NCBI GenBank assembly: GCA_050743125.1
Contig: JBOGEB010000111.1
Coordinates: forward strand, 1 to 13,872
DNA length: 13,872 nucleotides
Origin: JBOGEB01 sp050743125
Lineage (GTDB): Bacteria; Actinomycetota; Nitriliruptoria; Euzebyales; Egibacteraceae
Direction of reading: 5' to 3'
Shown: in pieces, positions 6,066 to 13,788 of the stretch
How positions within the stretch are numbered: the stretch's first letter is position 1
Layout of the letters: each line of letters opens with the position of its first letter
Position numbers and translations under genes: made by a program
Notes under the pieces: generated by a model
Seen by the model: only the letters and a program-made list of their open reading frames with translations
Told to the model about the DNA's origin: nothing
Databases searched by the model: none

Positions 6066-8000
6066 ATGACGGCGATCGCAGGAAAGCACCGGGCGAGCCC
6101 GCAACAGCGCTCCCTCTACGCCCGCCCCGTCGCGACGACCGGCTTCTGGAGCTGGTTCACGACGATCGACCACAAGCGCATCGGCATCCTCTACGGCGTC
6201 ACCGCCATGACGTTCTTCGTCATCGGGGGCATCGAGGCGCTGCTGATCCGCTCGCAGCTCGTCGCGCCGAACGGGAGCATCCTGGACGAGAACCTCTACA
6301 ACCAGGTCTTCACGATGCACGGCCTCACGATGATCTTCTTCGCCGTGATGCCGCTGTCCGCCGCGTTCTTCAACTTCCTGCTGCCGCTGATGATCGGTGC
6401 CAAGGACGTCGCGTTCCCTCGCCTCAACGCGTTCAGCTACTGGGTGTTCCTCGGCGCCGGGCTGTTCATGTACTCGAGCATCCTCTTCCACGGGATGCCC
6501 GACGGCGGCTGGTTCAACTACGCGCCGCTGAACGTCATCGGCCCCGACCCTGGCGGGCTGCACTCCGGAAGCGCGCAGGCTGCGGCGGCGGTGCAACAGT
6601 CCCGGATGCTCTACTACTCGCTGGGCCTGCAGCTCGCGGGGATCGCGTCGCTCGCCTCGGCGGTGAACTTCATCGTCACGATCCTGAACCTGCGCGCGCC
6701 GGGGATGACGCTCATGCGCATGCCGGTGTTCGTGTGGATGACGTTCGTCACGTCATTCCTGCTGCTCTTCGCGATGCCGGTCATCGCGATCGCGCTGTGG
6801 CAGCTGATGCTCGCGGTCCGCTACGGGGCGCCGTTCTACAACCAGGCCGCTGGTGGCGACCCGATCCTTTGGCAGCACATGTTCTGGTTGTTCGGGCACC
6901 CCGAGGTGTACATCCTCATCCTGCCCGCGTTCGGGATCGTGAGCGAGATCCTGCCGACGTTCTCGCGCAAGCCGATCTTCGGCTACTCGGCGATGGTGTT
7001 CGCCGGCATCGCCATCGGGTTCCTGGGCTGGGGCGTGTGGGCGCACCACATGTTCACCGTCGGCCTCGGGCCGGTGGCGAACACCGCCTTCGCGGTCACG
7101 ACGATGCTCATCGCGGTGCCGACCGGCGTGAAGATCTTCAACTGGATCGGGACGCTGTGGGGCGGCCACCTGCGGTTCAAGACGCCGATGCTGTTCGCGA
7201 TCGGCCTGGTCGCGATGTTCACGATCGGCGGGCTGTCCGGCGTCACACACGCGGTCGTGCCGCACGACACCCAGCAGCAGGACACCTACTACGTCGTCGC
7301 CCACTTCCACTACGTGCTGTTCGGCGGCGCGGTCCTCGGCCTGTTCGGCGGCCTGTACTACTGGTGGCCCAAGGTCTTCGGCTGGATGCTCGACGACCGG
7401 ATCGGCAAGGTGCACTTCTGGCTCATGCTGATCGGGTTCAACCTCACGTTCGGGCCGATGCACATCCTCGGCCTCAACGGGATGCCCCGGCGGATCTACC
7501 GCTACGACGCTGGGATGGGCTGGGACTTCTGGAACCTCGTGTCCACGATCGGCGCGTTCGTCATCGCGGCGTCGACCCTGGTGTTCTTCGCGAACGTCGC
7601 GATCAGCCGCCGGCGCAGGGTCGAGGCGGGCAACGACCCGTGGGACGCCCGGACGTTGGAGTGGCTGACCACCTCGCCGCCGCCGGCGGACAACTTCAAA
7701 GAGGTGCCGATCGTCACCGCACGCGACGAGTTTTGGCACCGCAAGTACGCGGGCGACGCGCAGCCTGTGCGGGTGCCCGCGGGCGCCTCGCAGGATCACG
7801 AGCACGGGCACGACGAGCACGGGCACGACGAGCACCATCCCTTGCCGTCGTACTACCCCGCGATTGTGGCGGCGGGAATGCCTATTGCCGCGTACGGGAT
7901 GTTCTTCGAGGGGTCGGGCCAGATCATCCTGCTCGGCATCGGCGCCGCGGTCCTGCTCTTCGGAGTCTTCGGCTGGGTCCTCGAGCCCAGCGCCGAGTAG
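6066..8000 (+). CDS. ctaD: Cytochrome c oxidase subunit I with C-terminal extension
   Basis: Catalytic haem-copper subunit reducing oxygen to water and pumping protons in the plasma membrane. Haem a ligands are His85 (MHGLTM) and His415. Haem a3 ligand is His413 (VVAHFHYVL). CuB ligands are His278, His327 and His328, with Tyr282 placed for the His-Tyr cross-link. Glu280 in FGHPEVYI marks an A1-type enzyme. About twelve membrane helices span 38-512. A soluble linker follows, with a histidine-rich stretch (577-591, seven His in 14 residues) encoded partly by two 15-bp tandem copies at 7800-7829. Two more helices (about 597-636) resemble a subunit IV-type tail. At 644 residues it is longer than the usual 530-560. 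The start at 6066 sits 4 bases after the subunit II stop, with weak Shine-Dalgarno AAGG inside that gene. Confidence 0.98.
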   Translation: MTAIAGKHRASPQQRSLYARPVATTGFWSWFTTIDHKRIGILYGVTAMTFFVIGGIEALLIRSQLVAPNGSILDENLYNQVFTMHGLTMIFFAVMPLSAAFFNFLLPLMIGAKDVAFPRLNAFSYWVFLGAGLFMYSSILFHGMPDGGWFNYAPLNVIGPDPGGLHSGSAQAAAAVQQSRMLYYSLGLQLAGIASLASAVNFIVTILNLRAPGMTLMRMPVFVWMTFVTSFLLLFAMPVIAIALWQLMLAVRYGAPFYNQAAGGDPILWQHMFWLFGHPEVYILILPAFGIVSEILPTFSRKPIFGYSAMVFAGIAIGFLGWGVWAHHMFTVGLGPVANTAFAVTTMLIAVPTGVKIFNWIGTLWGGHLRFKTPMLFAIGLVAMFTIGGLSGVTHAVVPHDTQQQDTYYVVAHFHYVLFGGAVLGLFGGLYYWWPKVFGWMLDDRIGKVHFWLMLIGFNLTFGPMHILGLNGMPRRIYRYDAGMGWDFWNLVSTIGAFVIAASTLVFFANVAISRRRRVEAGNDPWDARTLEWLTTSPPPADNFKEVPIVTARDEFWHRKYAGDAQPVRVPAGASQDHEHGHDEHGHDEHHPLPSYYPAIVAAGMPIAAYGMFFEGSGQIILLGIGAAVLLFGVFGWVLEPSAE

Positions 8001-8007
8001 GGGGAGG
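8001..8007 (+). promoter_or_regulatory. Ribosome-binding site for ctaE
   Basis: GGGGAGG directly after the ctaD stop, six bases before GTG 8014. It fixes the subunit III start at 8014; the upstream part of the open frame lies inside ctaD. Confidence 0.8.
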
Positions 8008-8013
8008 AAGCGA

Positions 8014-8652
8014 GTGGCAATCGAAACCTCCATCGCGACTGGCGGGGCCGGCGACCCCACGCACTCCGCCCCCGCCACCTCGCCCGCCACCTCGCTCGGG
8101 GTGTCGCACGAGAAGCTGGGGATGTGGGTCTTCATCGGGTCCGAGTGCCTGTTCTTCGGCGCGATGATCTCCACGTACCTGCTGTACGTCGGCCGCACGA
8201 ACAACGGGCCGACCCCGCGGACGATCTTCGACATCCCGTTCACCTCGGTGAGCACGTTCATCCTGCTCATGTCGTCGCTCGGGATGGTGCTGGCCCTGGC
8301 CGCGATCCAGGCCGACGACCTGCGGCGGTTCCGGGTGTGGATCCTCGCGACCGCGTTACTCGGCGGCACGTTCCTCGCGGGCCAGTTCTACGAGTTCGCG
8401 ACGTTCGTCGCGCGGGGGATGAAGCTCGAGACGAGCCCGTACACCTCCGCCTTTTTCATGCTCACCAGCTTCCACGGCCTGCACGTCGCGATCGGGATCC
8501 TCATGCTCGTCTCGCTGTGGGCGGCGTCCATGGGCGGACGGATCACGCGGGAGCGCTCCGAGGTCGTCGAGAACATCGGCCTCTACTGGCACTTCGTCGA
8601 CATCGTCTGGATCTTGATCTTCACCGTCGTCTACCTCATCCCTGTCGGGTAG
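8014..8652 (+). CDS. ctaE: Cytochrome c oxidase subunit III
   Basis: Membrane subunit that stabilises subunit I and supports sustained proton pumping. It has 212 residues from GTG 8014, chosen for the strong Shine-Dalgarno. Five membrane helices are expected at about 35-60, 76-100, 110-132, 144-168 and 190-210, the short five-helix form usual in Gram-positive caa3 oxidases. Family motifs are EKLGMWVFIGSECLFFGAM (33-51), AGQFYEF (122-128), FHGLHVAIG (153-161) and the C-terminal YWHFVDIVWILIF (191-203). The N-terminal 30 residues, rich in Ala, Thr and Ser, are soluble. It follows ctaD by 13 bases in the same operon. Confidence 0.97.
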   Translation: MAIETSIATGGAGDPTHSAPATSPATSLGVSHEKLGMWVFIGSECLFFGAMISTYLLYVGRTNNGPTPRTIFDIPFTSVSTFILLMSSLGMVLALAAIQADDLRRFRVWILATALLGGTFLAGQFYEFATFVARGMKLETSPYTSAFFMLTSFHGLHVAIGILMLVSLWAASMGGRITRERSEVVENIGLYWHFVDIVWILIFTVVYLIPVG

Positions 8653-8724
8653 CCAGCAAGGAGCGACCACGCCAACCTCCCCCACCCGCCCGCCCTAATG
8701 GGAATGGAAGGAGCGCAGAGAGCC

Positions 8725-9030
8725 ATGGCAGGCAAGGAAGGCCCGCAACACCCAGGCGTCGCCCAGTACGTCGAGATCGGCGTGATCCTCGCGGTGCTCA
8801 CGGGGGTCGAGGTTTCGATGTACGCCTACCGCGACGCGCTCAGCCAGGCGGTCACAACGCCCGTGCTGCTCGCGCTCACCGTCATCAAGTTCCTGCTCGT
8901 CGTCCTGTGGTTCATGCACCTGCGCTTCGACCACAAAATGTTCCGGCGGGTGTTCTTCTTCGGGGTGGCGCTCGCGACCGTCGTGTTCGGCATCCTGGGA
9001 GCGATCTTCTACCTTCGGGGCGGGTTCTAG
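8725..9030 (+). CDS. Cytochrome c oxidase small subunit IV (COX4_pro type)
   Basis: Small accessory membrane subunit of the caa3 oxidase. It has 101 residues from ATG 8725, with three helices at about 15-36, 45-66 and 75-96. The central KFLLVVLWFMHLRFDH (55-70) matches the prokaryotic subunit IV signature around K-x-n-FMHL-x-D. The upstream in-frame ATGs at 8698 and 8704 lack a Shine-Dalgarno, whereas AAGGAG (8708-8713) precedes 8725 by eleven bases, so I prefer the shorter form. It lies 72 bases after ctaE, the widest gap in the oxidase cluster, with no terminator visible. ctaG starts 3 bases after its stop. Subunit I carries a somewhat similar C-terminal hairpin, so the complex may hold two subunit-IV-like pieces. 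Confidence 0.9.
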   Translation: MAGKEGPQHPGVAQYVEIGVILAVLTGVEVSMYAYRDALSQAVTTPVLLALTVIKFLLVVLWFMHLRFDHKMFRRVFFFGVALATVVFGILGAIFYLRGGF

Positions 9031-9033
9031 AGA

Positions 9034-9888
9034 ATGCCTGCGCCAGCGCTGGGATGGCAGCCGCACCCCGACGTGTGGCTGGTCGTCGTCGCGCTGCTCG
9101 GGGGGTACGCGTACGCGCTCTCGGCGTGGGGGCCGCGCTACGCGCCTGGCCGGCAGCCGGCAACAGGACGCCAGCGGCTGTGCTTCACCCTCGGTGTCCT
9201 CACCTTGTGGCTCGCCTCGGAATGGCCGGTGCACGACATCGCCGAGGGCTACCTCTACAGCGTCCACATGGCGCAGCACATGGCGTTCCAGCTCGTCGCG
9301 CCACCGCTGCTCATCCTCGGGCTGCCCGGCTGGCTGCTGCGCGTGCTGCTGCGGCCCCGGCCGGTGTTCGCCGCGGCGAGGTTCCTGACCCGGCCGGTGC
9401 CGGCGCTGGTCGTCGTGAGCTTCGTCGTGGCGGTGTCGCACACCCCGGTGTGGGTGAACACGACCGTGCGCAACGGCCTCCTCCACCTCCTCGCCCACGT
9501 GCTGATCGTCGGGGTGGCGCTCGTGATGTGGTGGCCGGTGCTCAGCCCGCTGCCGGAGCTTCCCCACCTGTCCTACCCCGGGCGGATGGCGTACCTGTTC
9601 GCCCACTCGATCGTGCCGACCGTGCCGGCGTCGTTTCTCACGTTCACCACCATGCCGCTCTACTCGTCGTATGCGCAGGCGCCACGCCTCGCCGCCTGGC
9701 TCACCCCTGTGCAGGACCAGCAGATGGCGGGGCTGCTGATGAAGCTCGGCGGCGGCCTGCTGCTCTGGACGGTGATCGCCGTCCTGTTCTTCCGCTGGCA
9801 TCACGAGGAGGAGTCGGGAGGCCCCGACCTGCTGTACTGGCGTGACCTCGAACCGACCCTCCAAGCCCCGGAGCCCTCTCACCGATGA
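9034..9888 (+). CDS. ctaG: Cytochrome c oxidase assembly factor CtaG (caa3_CtaG family)
   Basis: Multi-pass membrane protein of the Bacillus-type CtaG family, needed for caa3 oxidase assembly, probably in forming a copper centre; it is unrelated to the Cox11-type CtaG. It has 284 residues with about seven helices. Typical conserved stretches are HDIAEGYLYSVHMAQHM (67-83) with several His and Met residues, SHTPVW (135-140), MWWPV (165-169), a conserved HSIVPTVPASFL (191-202) and QQMAGLLMKLGGG (229-241). The C-terminus is cytoplasmic-like and charged. The start ATG 9034 follows the subunit IV stop by 3 bases, with only a short GAGA before it. The stop overlaps the next gene's start as ATGA, so translation is coupled to the cupredoxin. 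Confidence 0.93.
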   Translation: MPAPALGWQPHPDVWLVVVALLGGYAYALSAWGPRYAPGRQPATGRQRLCFTLGVLTLWLASEWPVHDIAEGYLYSVHMAQHMAFQLVAPPLLILGLPGWLLRVLLRPRPVFAAARFLTRPVPALVVVSFVVAVSHTPVWVNTTVRNGLLHLLAHVLIVGVALVMWWPVLSPLPELPHLSYPGRMAYLFAHSIVPTVPASFLTFTTMPLYSSYAQAPRLAAWLTPVQDQQMAGLLMKLGGGLLLWTVIAVLFFRWHHEEESGGPDLLYWRDLEPTLQAPEPSHR

Positions 9889-10529
9889 GCCCTGAGTTCC
9901 GCAGCCGCGTGTTCACCCCCCTGATCCTTCCGGTGACCGTGATCGGTGCGATCCTCGCGTTCGCGTTCGCGCTCAGCCGCGTGCTGCTCGCCGTGCCTGA
10001 GGTGACCGCGACGATCACCGGCATCAGCGTGGCCGGATACATCCTGCTCGTCGCGGCGCTCATCGCGGCGCGACCGCGGATCACGCCGCGAGCGCTCGCC
10101 GTTGGGCTCGTCCTCGGGTTCGCCGGGGTGCTCGTGGCCGGCGCGGTGGCCGGGGCCGCCGGGATGCGCCCGGTCGAGGAGCACGGCGCCGAGGCTGCGG
10201 GCGAAGCCCCGGCCACCGGTGGTGAGGCGGGCGGCGGCGAGACCACGGTCCCCCCGGACGCGCTCGTGTTCAAGGCCGAGACCGCGCTCAAGTTCGTCCA
10301 GGCGCCGACGACGGCCAAGGCCGGCGAGGTGACGATCGCGCTGGAGAACCCGGCCGGCCTGATCCACAACGTGGTGTTCGAGGGCGTGAACGGCGACAAA
10401 CCCGTCGTCGAGGCATCGAAGGCCACCAAGATCGGCAAGGTCACCCTCTCACCCGGCACGGTGACGTACTACTGCAGCATCCCCGGCCACCGTCAAGCCG
10501 GCATGGAGGGCACCATCACCGTGCAGTAG
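9885..10529 (+). CDS. Membrane-anchored cupredoxin (three helices plus blue-copper domain)
   Basis: The 214-residue protein has three hydrophobic segments (about 12-36, 43-62 and 68-93), a flexible Ala/Gly/Glu-rich linker (96-123) and a plastocyanin-like domain (124-214). Type 1 copper ligands are all present: His161 in LIHNVVFEG, Cys197 in TYYCSIPGH, His202 and Met207 in QAGMEG. Known cupredoxins of this kind carry electrons or bind copper outside the membrane. ATG 9885 overlaps the ctaG stop by 4 bases, so its production is tied to oxidase assembly. By position it could donate electrons to the oxidase or pass copper to CtaG or the CuA site. I do not recognise a named family with this three-helix arrangement, so no gene symbol is given. 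Confidence 0.88.
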   Translation: MSPEFRSRVFTPLILPVTVIGAILAFAFALSRVLLAVPEVTATITGISVAGYILLVAALIAARPRITPRALAVGLVLGFAGVLVAGAVAGAAGMRPVEEHGAEAAGEAPATGGEAGGGETTVPPDALVFKAETALKFVQAPTTAKAGEVTIALENPAGLIHNVVFEGVNGDKPVVEASKATKIGKVTLSPGTVTYYCSIPGHRQAGMEGTITVQ

Positions 10530-10537
10530 CGGTCCAG

Positions 10538-11473
10538 ATGCGCAACACATGGTTCGCGCGGCGCACGTATCACACGGACGATTTCGACCTCGACGACCTC
10601 GCCGCGCGCAAGGCTGCCCGAGGTCTGCGCGTCAGCGTGGTGCTCCCGGCACGGGACGAGGCCGAGACGATCTCCGGCGTCGTGAGCGCCGCGACGGCCC
10701 TGCGGGAAAAGCTGGTCGACGAGGTCGTCGTGCTCGACGGGGGCTCGACCGACGGGACCCGCAAGCTCGCAGAGGCCGCAGGCGCGACGACCTTCGACGA
10801 CGCCGAAGTGCTCAGGCGTCTGGGGCCCGTGCTCGGCAAGGGGGACGCGCTGTGGCGCAGCCTCACCGTGACCTCGGGCGACTTGGTCGTGTTCATCGAC
10901 ACGGACATCCGCAATCCTGATCCCCGGTTCGTGTGGGGACCGCTCGGCCCACTGTTGCTCGACCCCGAGGTTCACCTTGTGAAGGGCTTCTACGAGCGGC
11001 CCCTGGAAACCGCGGGGGTCCGCCAGGAGACCGGCGGGGGGCGGGTGACGGAACTCATGGCACGGCCGCTGCTCAATGCGCTCTGGCCCGAGCTGGCGGG
11101 GCTCGCGCAGCCGCTGTCCGGCGAGTACGCCGGCCGGCGGGCGCTGCTCGAGTCGGTCCCCTTCTTCACCGGCTACGGAGTGGAGATCGGGTTGCTCATC
11201 GACACGCTCTCCCTGTACGGGCTCGACGCGATCGCGCAGGTCGACCTTGGCGAGCGGATCCACACCAACCAGCCGCTGGACGCGCTGTCACGGATGGCGT
11301 TCGGCGTGCTCCAGGTCGCGCTGCGCCGCCTGTCCGGAAAAGAATTCTCCGACCGCTACGTCCAGTTCCCTCGCGGCGTCAACGGCAAGCTCGAGCCACT
11401 CGAGCAGACGATCCAGATCGCCCAGCGCCCACCGCTGCGCGACTTCCTCAGGGGAGGCCAACACACCTGTTGA
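10538..11473 (+). CDS. gpgS: Glucosyl-3-phosphoglycerate synthase (GT81)
   Basis: Transfers glucose from an NDP-glucose to 3-phosphoglycerate, the first step toward glucosylglycerate; in mycobacteria this feeds methylglucose lipopolysaccharide synthesis, in others a compatible solute. The GT-A fold signatures are VSVVLPARDEAETI (32-45), VVVLDGGSTDGT (63-74), GKGDALWRSL (100-109), metal-binding DTD (121-123), the acceptor-site region RPLLNALWPEL (176-186) and PLSGEYAGRR (192-201), and GYGVEIGLLIDT (212-223). Its 311 residues and order of motifs match mycobacterial GpgS closely. It starts 8 bases after the cupredoxin stop and is probably cotranscribed with the oxidase genes. The partner phosphatase GpgP is not in the window. 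Confidence 0.93.
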   Translation: MRNTWFARRTYHTDDFDLDDLAARKAARGLRVSVVLPARDEAETISGVVSAATALREKLVDEVVVLDGGSTDGTRKLAEAAGATTFDDAEVLRRLGPVLGKGDALWRSLTVTSGDLVVFIDTDIRNPDPRFVWGPLGPLLLDPEVHLVKGFYERPLETAGVRQETGGGRVTELMARPLLNALWPELAGLAQPLSGEYAGRRALLESVPFFTGYGVEIGLLIDTLSLYGLDAIAQVDLGERIHTNQPLDALSRMAFGVLQVALRRLSGKEFSDRYVQFPRGVNGKLEPLEQTIQIAQRPPLRDFLRGGQHTC

Positions 11474-11523
11474 GCTCAGGTACCCTCGTGGCGCTGGAAC
11501 ATCGCCTCATCCACCTGGAGCGT

Positions 11524-11528
11524 GAGGA
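11524..11528 (+). promoter_or_regulatory. Ribosome-binding site for citrate synthase
   Basis: GAGGA eight bases before ATG 11537. It favours 11537 over the GTG at 11522, which would bury this site in the coding region. Confidence 0.65.
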
Positions 11529-11536
11529 CGACAGGA

Positions 11537-12823
11537 ATGGCAGAGCACGTGCGCATCGAGTTCGAAGGACAGTCCTTCGAGGCGCCAGTGATCGTCGGCA
11601 CCGAGAACGAACGGGCAATGGACATCCTCCGGCTTCGCTCTGAAACGGGTTTCATCACCTACGACCCTGGATACGCGAACACCGGCTCAGCGAAGAGCGC
11701 GATCACCTACGTCGACGGTGAGAACGGCATCCTCCGCTACCGCGGCTACCCCATCGAGCAGCTCGCCGAGCGCTCGGACTTCGTCGAGACCTCGTACCTG
11801 CTGATCAACGGGGAGCTCCCGACCACTGCGCAGCTACGGAAGTTCCGCGAGCAGATCAACAAGCACACCCTGCTCCACGAGGACCTGCGCCGCTTCTTCG
11901 ACGCGTTCGGGCCCGACGCGCACCCGATGGGAATCCTCGTGTCGGCGACGTCGGCGTTGTCGACCTTCTACCAGGACCACTACGACCCGTTCGACGAGTT
12001 CGACCGGGAGGTTTCCATCTACCGGCTGCTCGCCAAGCTCCCCACGGTCGCCGCGTTCGCGTACAAGCGGTCGATCGGGCACCCGTACGTCTACCCGCTC
12101 AATGCCCTCGGCTACGCCGAGAACTTCCTCAACATGATGTTCGCGGTGCCGGCCGAGCCGTACGAGGTCGACCCCGAGATCGCGGACGCGCTCGACCTGC
12201 TGTTCGTGCTCCACGCCGACCACGAGCAGAACTGCTCGACATCGACGGTGCGGTTGGTGGGCTCGAGCCACGTCAACCTCTTCGCCGCCATCGCCGCGGG
12301 GATCAGCGCGCTGTGGGGCCCGCTGCACGGCGGCGCGAACCAGGCCGTCGTCGAAATGCTCGAGGACATTCACCGTGCCGAGGGCGACACACAAACATTC
12401 ATCAAGCGGGCGAAGGACAGAAGCGACCCGTTCCGCCTGTTCGGATTCGGCCACCGCGTCTACAAGCATTACGACCCGCGTGCGGAGATCCTCAAGGCGG
12501 CGGCTGACCGAATCCTCAGCAAGCTCGGCGACCATCCGCTGTTCGAGGTCGCGCGGGAGCTGGAGGAGGCCGCGCTGAGCGACGACTTCTTCGTCGAGCG
12601 CAAGCTCTACCCAAACATCGACTTCTACTCCGGGCTGATCTACCGGGCGATGGGATTCCCGGTGCACTACTTCACTGCCCTGTTCGCCATCGCCCGCCTG
12701 CCGGGCTGGATCGCGCAGTGGAAAGAGATGATCACCGACGCCGAGCATCGCATCGGCCGCCCCCGCCAGATCTACACCGGCTCCTCCAGGCGCGACTACC
12801 TCCCGATCGACCTGCGCGGCTGA
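11537..12823 (+). CDS. gltA: Citrate synthase (hexameric, type II)
   Basis: Condenses acetyl-CoA and oxaloacetate into citrate, the entry step of the TCA cycle. From ATG 11537 it has 428 residues, the length of the Gram-negative/actinobacterial long form. Catalytic residues are His264 (GPLHGGAN), His306 (GFGHRVYK) and Asp362 (NIDFYSG). Oxaloacetate-binding His229 lies in HADHEQNCSTSTVRLVGSS. The N-terminal region (1-60) includes the small beta domain and FITYDPGYANTGSAKSAITY typical of the long form. It is 63 bases after gpgS; the gap shows no clear terminator or promoter, so it may be read through or have its own weak promoter. Its 3' end overlaps the convergent phosphoribosyltransferase by 28 bases. 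Confidence 0.98.
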   Translation: MAEHVRIEFEGQSFEAPVIVGTENERAMDILRLRSETGFITYDPGYANTGSAKSAITYVDGENGILRYRGYPIEQLAERSDFVETSYLLINGELPTTAQLRKFREQINKHTLLHEDLRRFFDAFGPDAHPMGILVSATSALSTFYQDHYDPFDEFDREVSIYRLLAKLPTVAAFAYKRSIGHPYVYPLNALGYAENFLNMMFAVPAEPYEVDPEIADALDLLFVLHADHEQNCSTSTVRLVGSSHVNLFAAIAAGISALWGPLHGGANQAVVEMLEDIHRAEGDTQTFIKRAKDRSDPFRLFGFGHRVYKHYDPRAEILKAAADRILSKLGDHPLFEVARELEEAALSDDFFVERKLYPNIDFYSGLIYRAMGFPVHYFTALFAIARLPGWIAQWKEMITDAEHRIGRPRQIYTGSSRRDYLPIDLRG

Positions 12824-13497
12824 CCCCCGGGCCCCCCTCTGGTGTGGGCGGCCAGCTCGCGCAAGACCTCCAAGCTCGAGGCGTCGTCGAGCTGGCCGAA
12901 GTCCTTGTACGCCTGACCGACCGCGAAGAACTCCGCGGGCTCGTTGAGGACGAGGACGCGGTCGGCGGTCGACGCGAACTCGGCGGCGGTCCGCCAGGGC
13001 GCGACCGGGACGGCGAGCACGACCCGGGCAGCGCCCATGCGGCGCGCGAGGGCGCATGCCTCGCGGGCGGTGCCGCCGGTGGCGATCCCGTCGTCGACCA
13101 CGATGATCAACGCGCCAGCCAGGTCGACCGCCGGCGTGACGCTGCGGTACAGCTCGAGCCGTCGCTCGATGAGCTGCCGGCGGTCCTCGATCTCGGCGCG
13201 GATCTGCTCCTGTGTCAGCCGGAGCCGCCGAACGAGCCGCTGGTCGATCTCGACGTGGCCGTCCGAGCCGACGGCACCGAAGCCCAGCTCGGGGTTCTGC
13301 GGGGTCCGGAGCTTGCGGACGACAACGACGTCGAACTCTGCGTCGAGGGCGCGCGCCACCTCCGCGCCGACCGGCAGCCCACCGCGGGGGATCGCGAGCA
13401 CGACCAGGCGTTGGCCGCCGGCGAGCCCTGCGTCATCCGCCAGCGCGGTCGCCAGCCGCCGCCCCGCGTCATGCCGATCCTGGAACACCGCCCTCAT
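12796..13497 (-). CDS. Phosphoribosyltransferase (COG1926-like)
   Basis: Type I phosphoribosyltransferase fold. The PRPP-binding loop is IIVVDDGIATGGTA (131-144), with Asp135-Asp136 and the Thr140-Gly-Gly-Thr loop. An N-terminal LAIPRGGLPVGAEVARAL (34-51) and VVVVRKLRTPQNPELGFGAV (57-76) are typical of the stand-alone 'predicted phosphoribosyltransferase' group, whose substrate is not established. It has 233 residues. The start at ATG 13497 has no Shine-Dalgarno and may be leaderless. The gene is convergent with citrate synthase and its last 28 bases overlap that gene's end. It is divergent from the small RAM-domain gene with 57 bases between starts. The reaction it catalyses cannot be assigned. 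Confidence 0.88.
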   Translation of the reverse strand: MRAVFQDRHDAGRRLATALADDAGLAGGQRLVVLAIPRGGLPVGAEVARALDAEFDVVVVRKLRTPQNPELGFGAVGSDGHVEIDQRLVRRLRLTQEQIRAEIEDRRQLIERRLELYRSVTPAVDLAGALIIVVDDGIATGGTAREACALARRMGAARVVLAVPVAPWRTAAEFASTADRVLVLNEPAEFFAVGQAYKDFGQLDDASSLEVLRELAAHTRGGPGGQPRRSIGR

Positions 13498-13554
13498 GGA
13501 GCACTAGGATGCCCTCGAACGATCCAGTGATCTCCATTCTCGGGGGGCGGTGCG

Positions 13555-13788
13555 ATGGTTTCCGCGTACATTCTCATCCTCACGGAGGTAGGCAAGGCGG
13601 CGCACGTCGCGGAGGCGGTGGCCAAGATCGAGGGCGTCACGTCCGCTGAGGACGTGACGGGCCCCTACGACGTGATCGTCCGGGCCGAGGCGAGCGACAT
13701 CAACACGCTCGGCCGCCTGGTGGTCGCCAGGATTCAGGCGGTTGACGGCATCGACCGGACGCTCACCTGCCCGGTCGTGCACCTGTAA
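13555..13788 (+). CDS. Stand-alone Lrp/AsnC ligand-binding (RAM) domain protein
   Basis: The 77-residue protein matches the C-terminal ligand-binding half of Lrp/AsnC regulators without the DNA-binding helix-turn-helix. It begins MVSAYILILTEVGKAAHVAE, has the conserved GVTSAEDVTGPYDVIVRAEA core (27-46) and ends in TLTCPVVHL, a normal end for this family. Such small proteins form dimers or larger rings and bind amino acids or modulate partner Lrp proteins; the ligand here is unknown. Upstream ggggggcgg (13541-13549) may serve as ribosome-binding site. The stop TAA (13786-13788) is immediately followed by a possible insertion-sequence end. Confidence 0.9.
   Translation: MVSAYILILTEVGKAAHVAEAVAKIEGVTSAEDVTGPYDVIVRAEASDINTLGRLVVARIQAVDGIDRTLTCPVVHL

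Noticed and set aside
6753..8369. Long minus-strand frame (538 residues) opposite the oxidase genes
   Set aside because: His/Arg/Glu-rich antisense of strongly conserved ctaD and ctaE; no domain recognised.
8124..9845. Long plus-strand frame (573 residues) across ctaE, subunit IV and ctaG
   Set aside because: Arg-rich wrong-frame translation of three recognised genes.
12821..12843. Terminator after citrate synthase in the C/G run
   Set aside because: The cccccgggccccc run has no proper stem and loop and lies inside the convergent gene.
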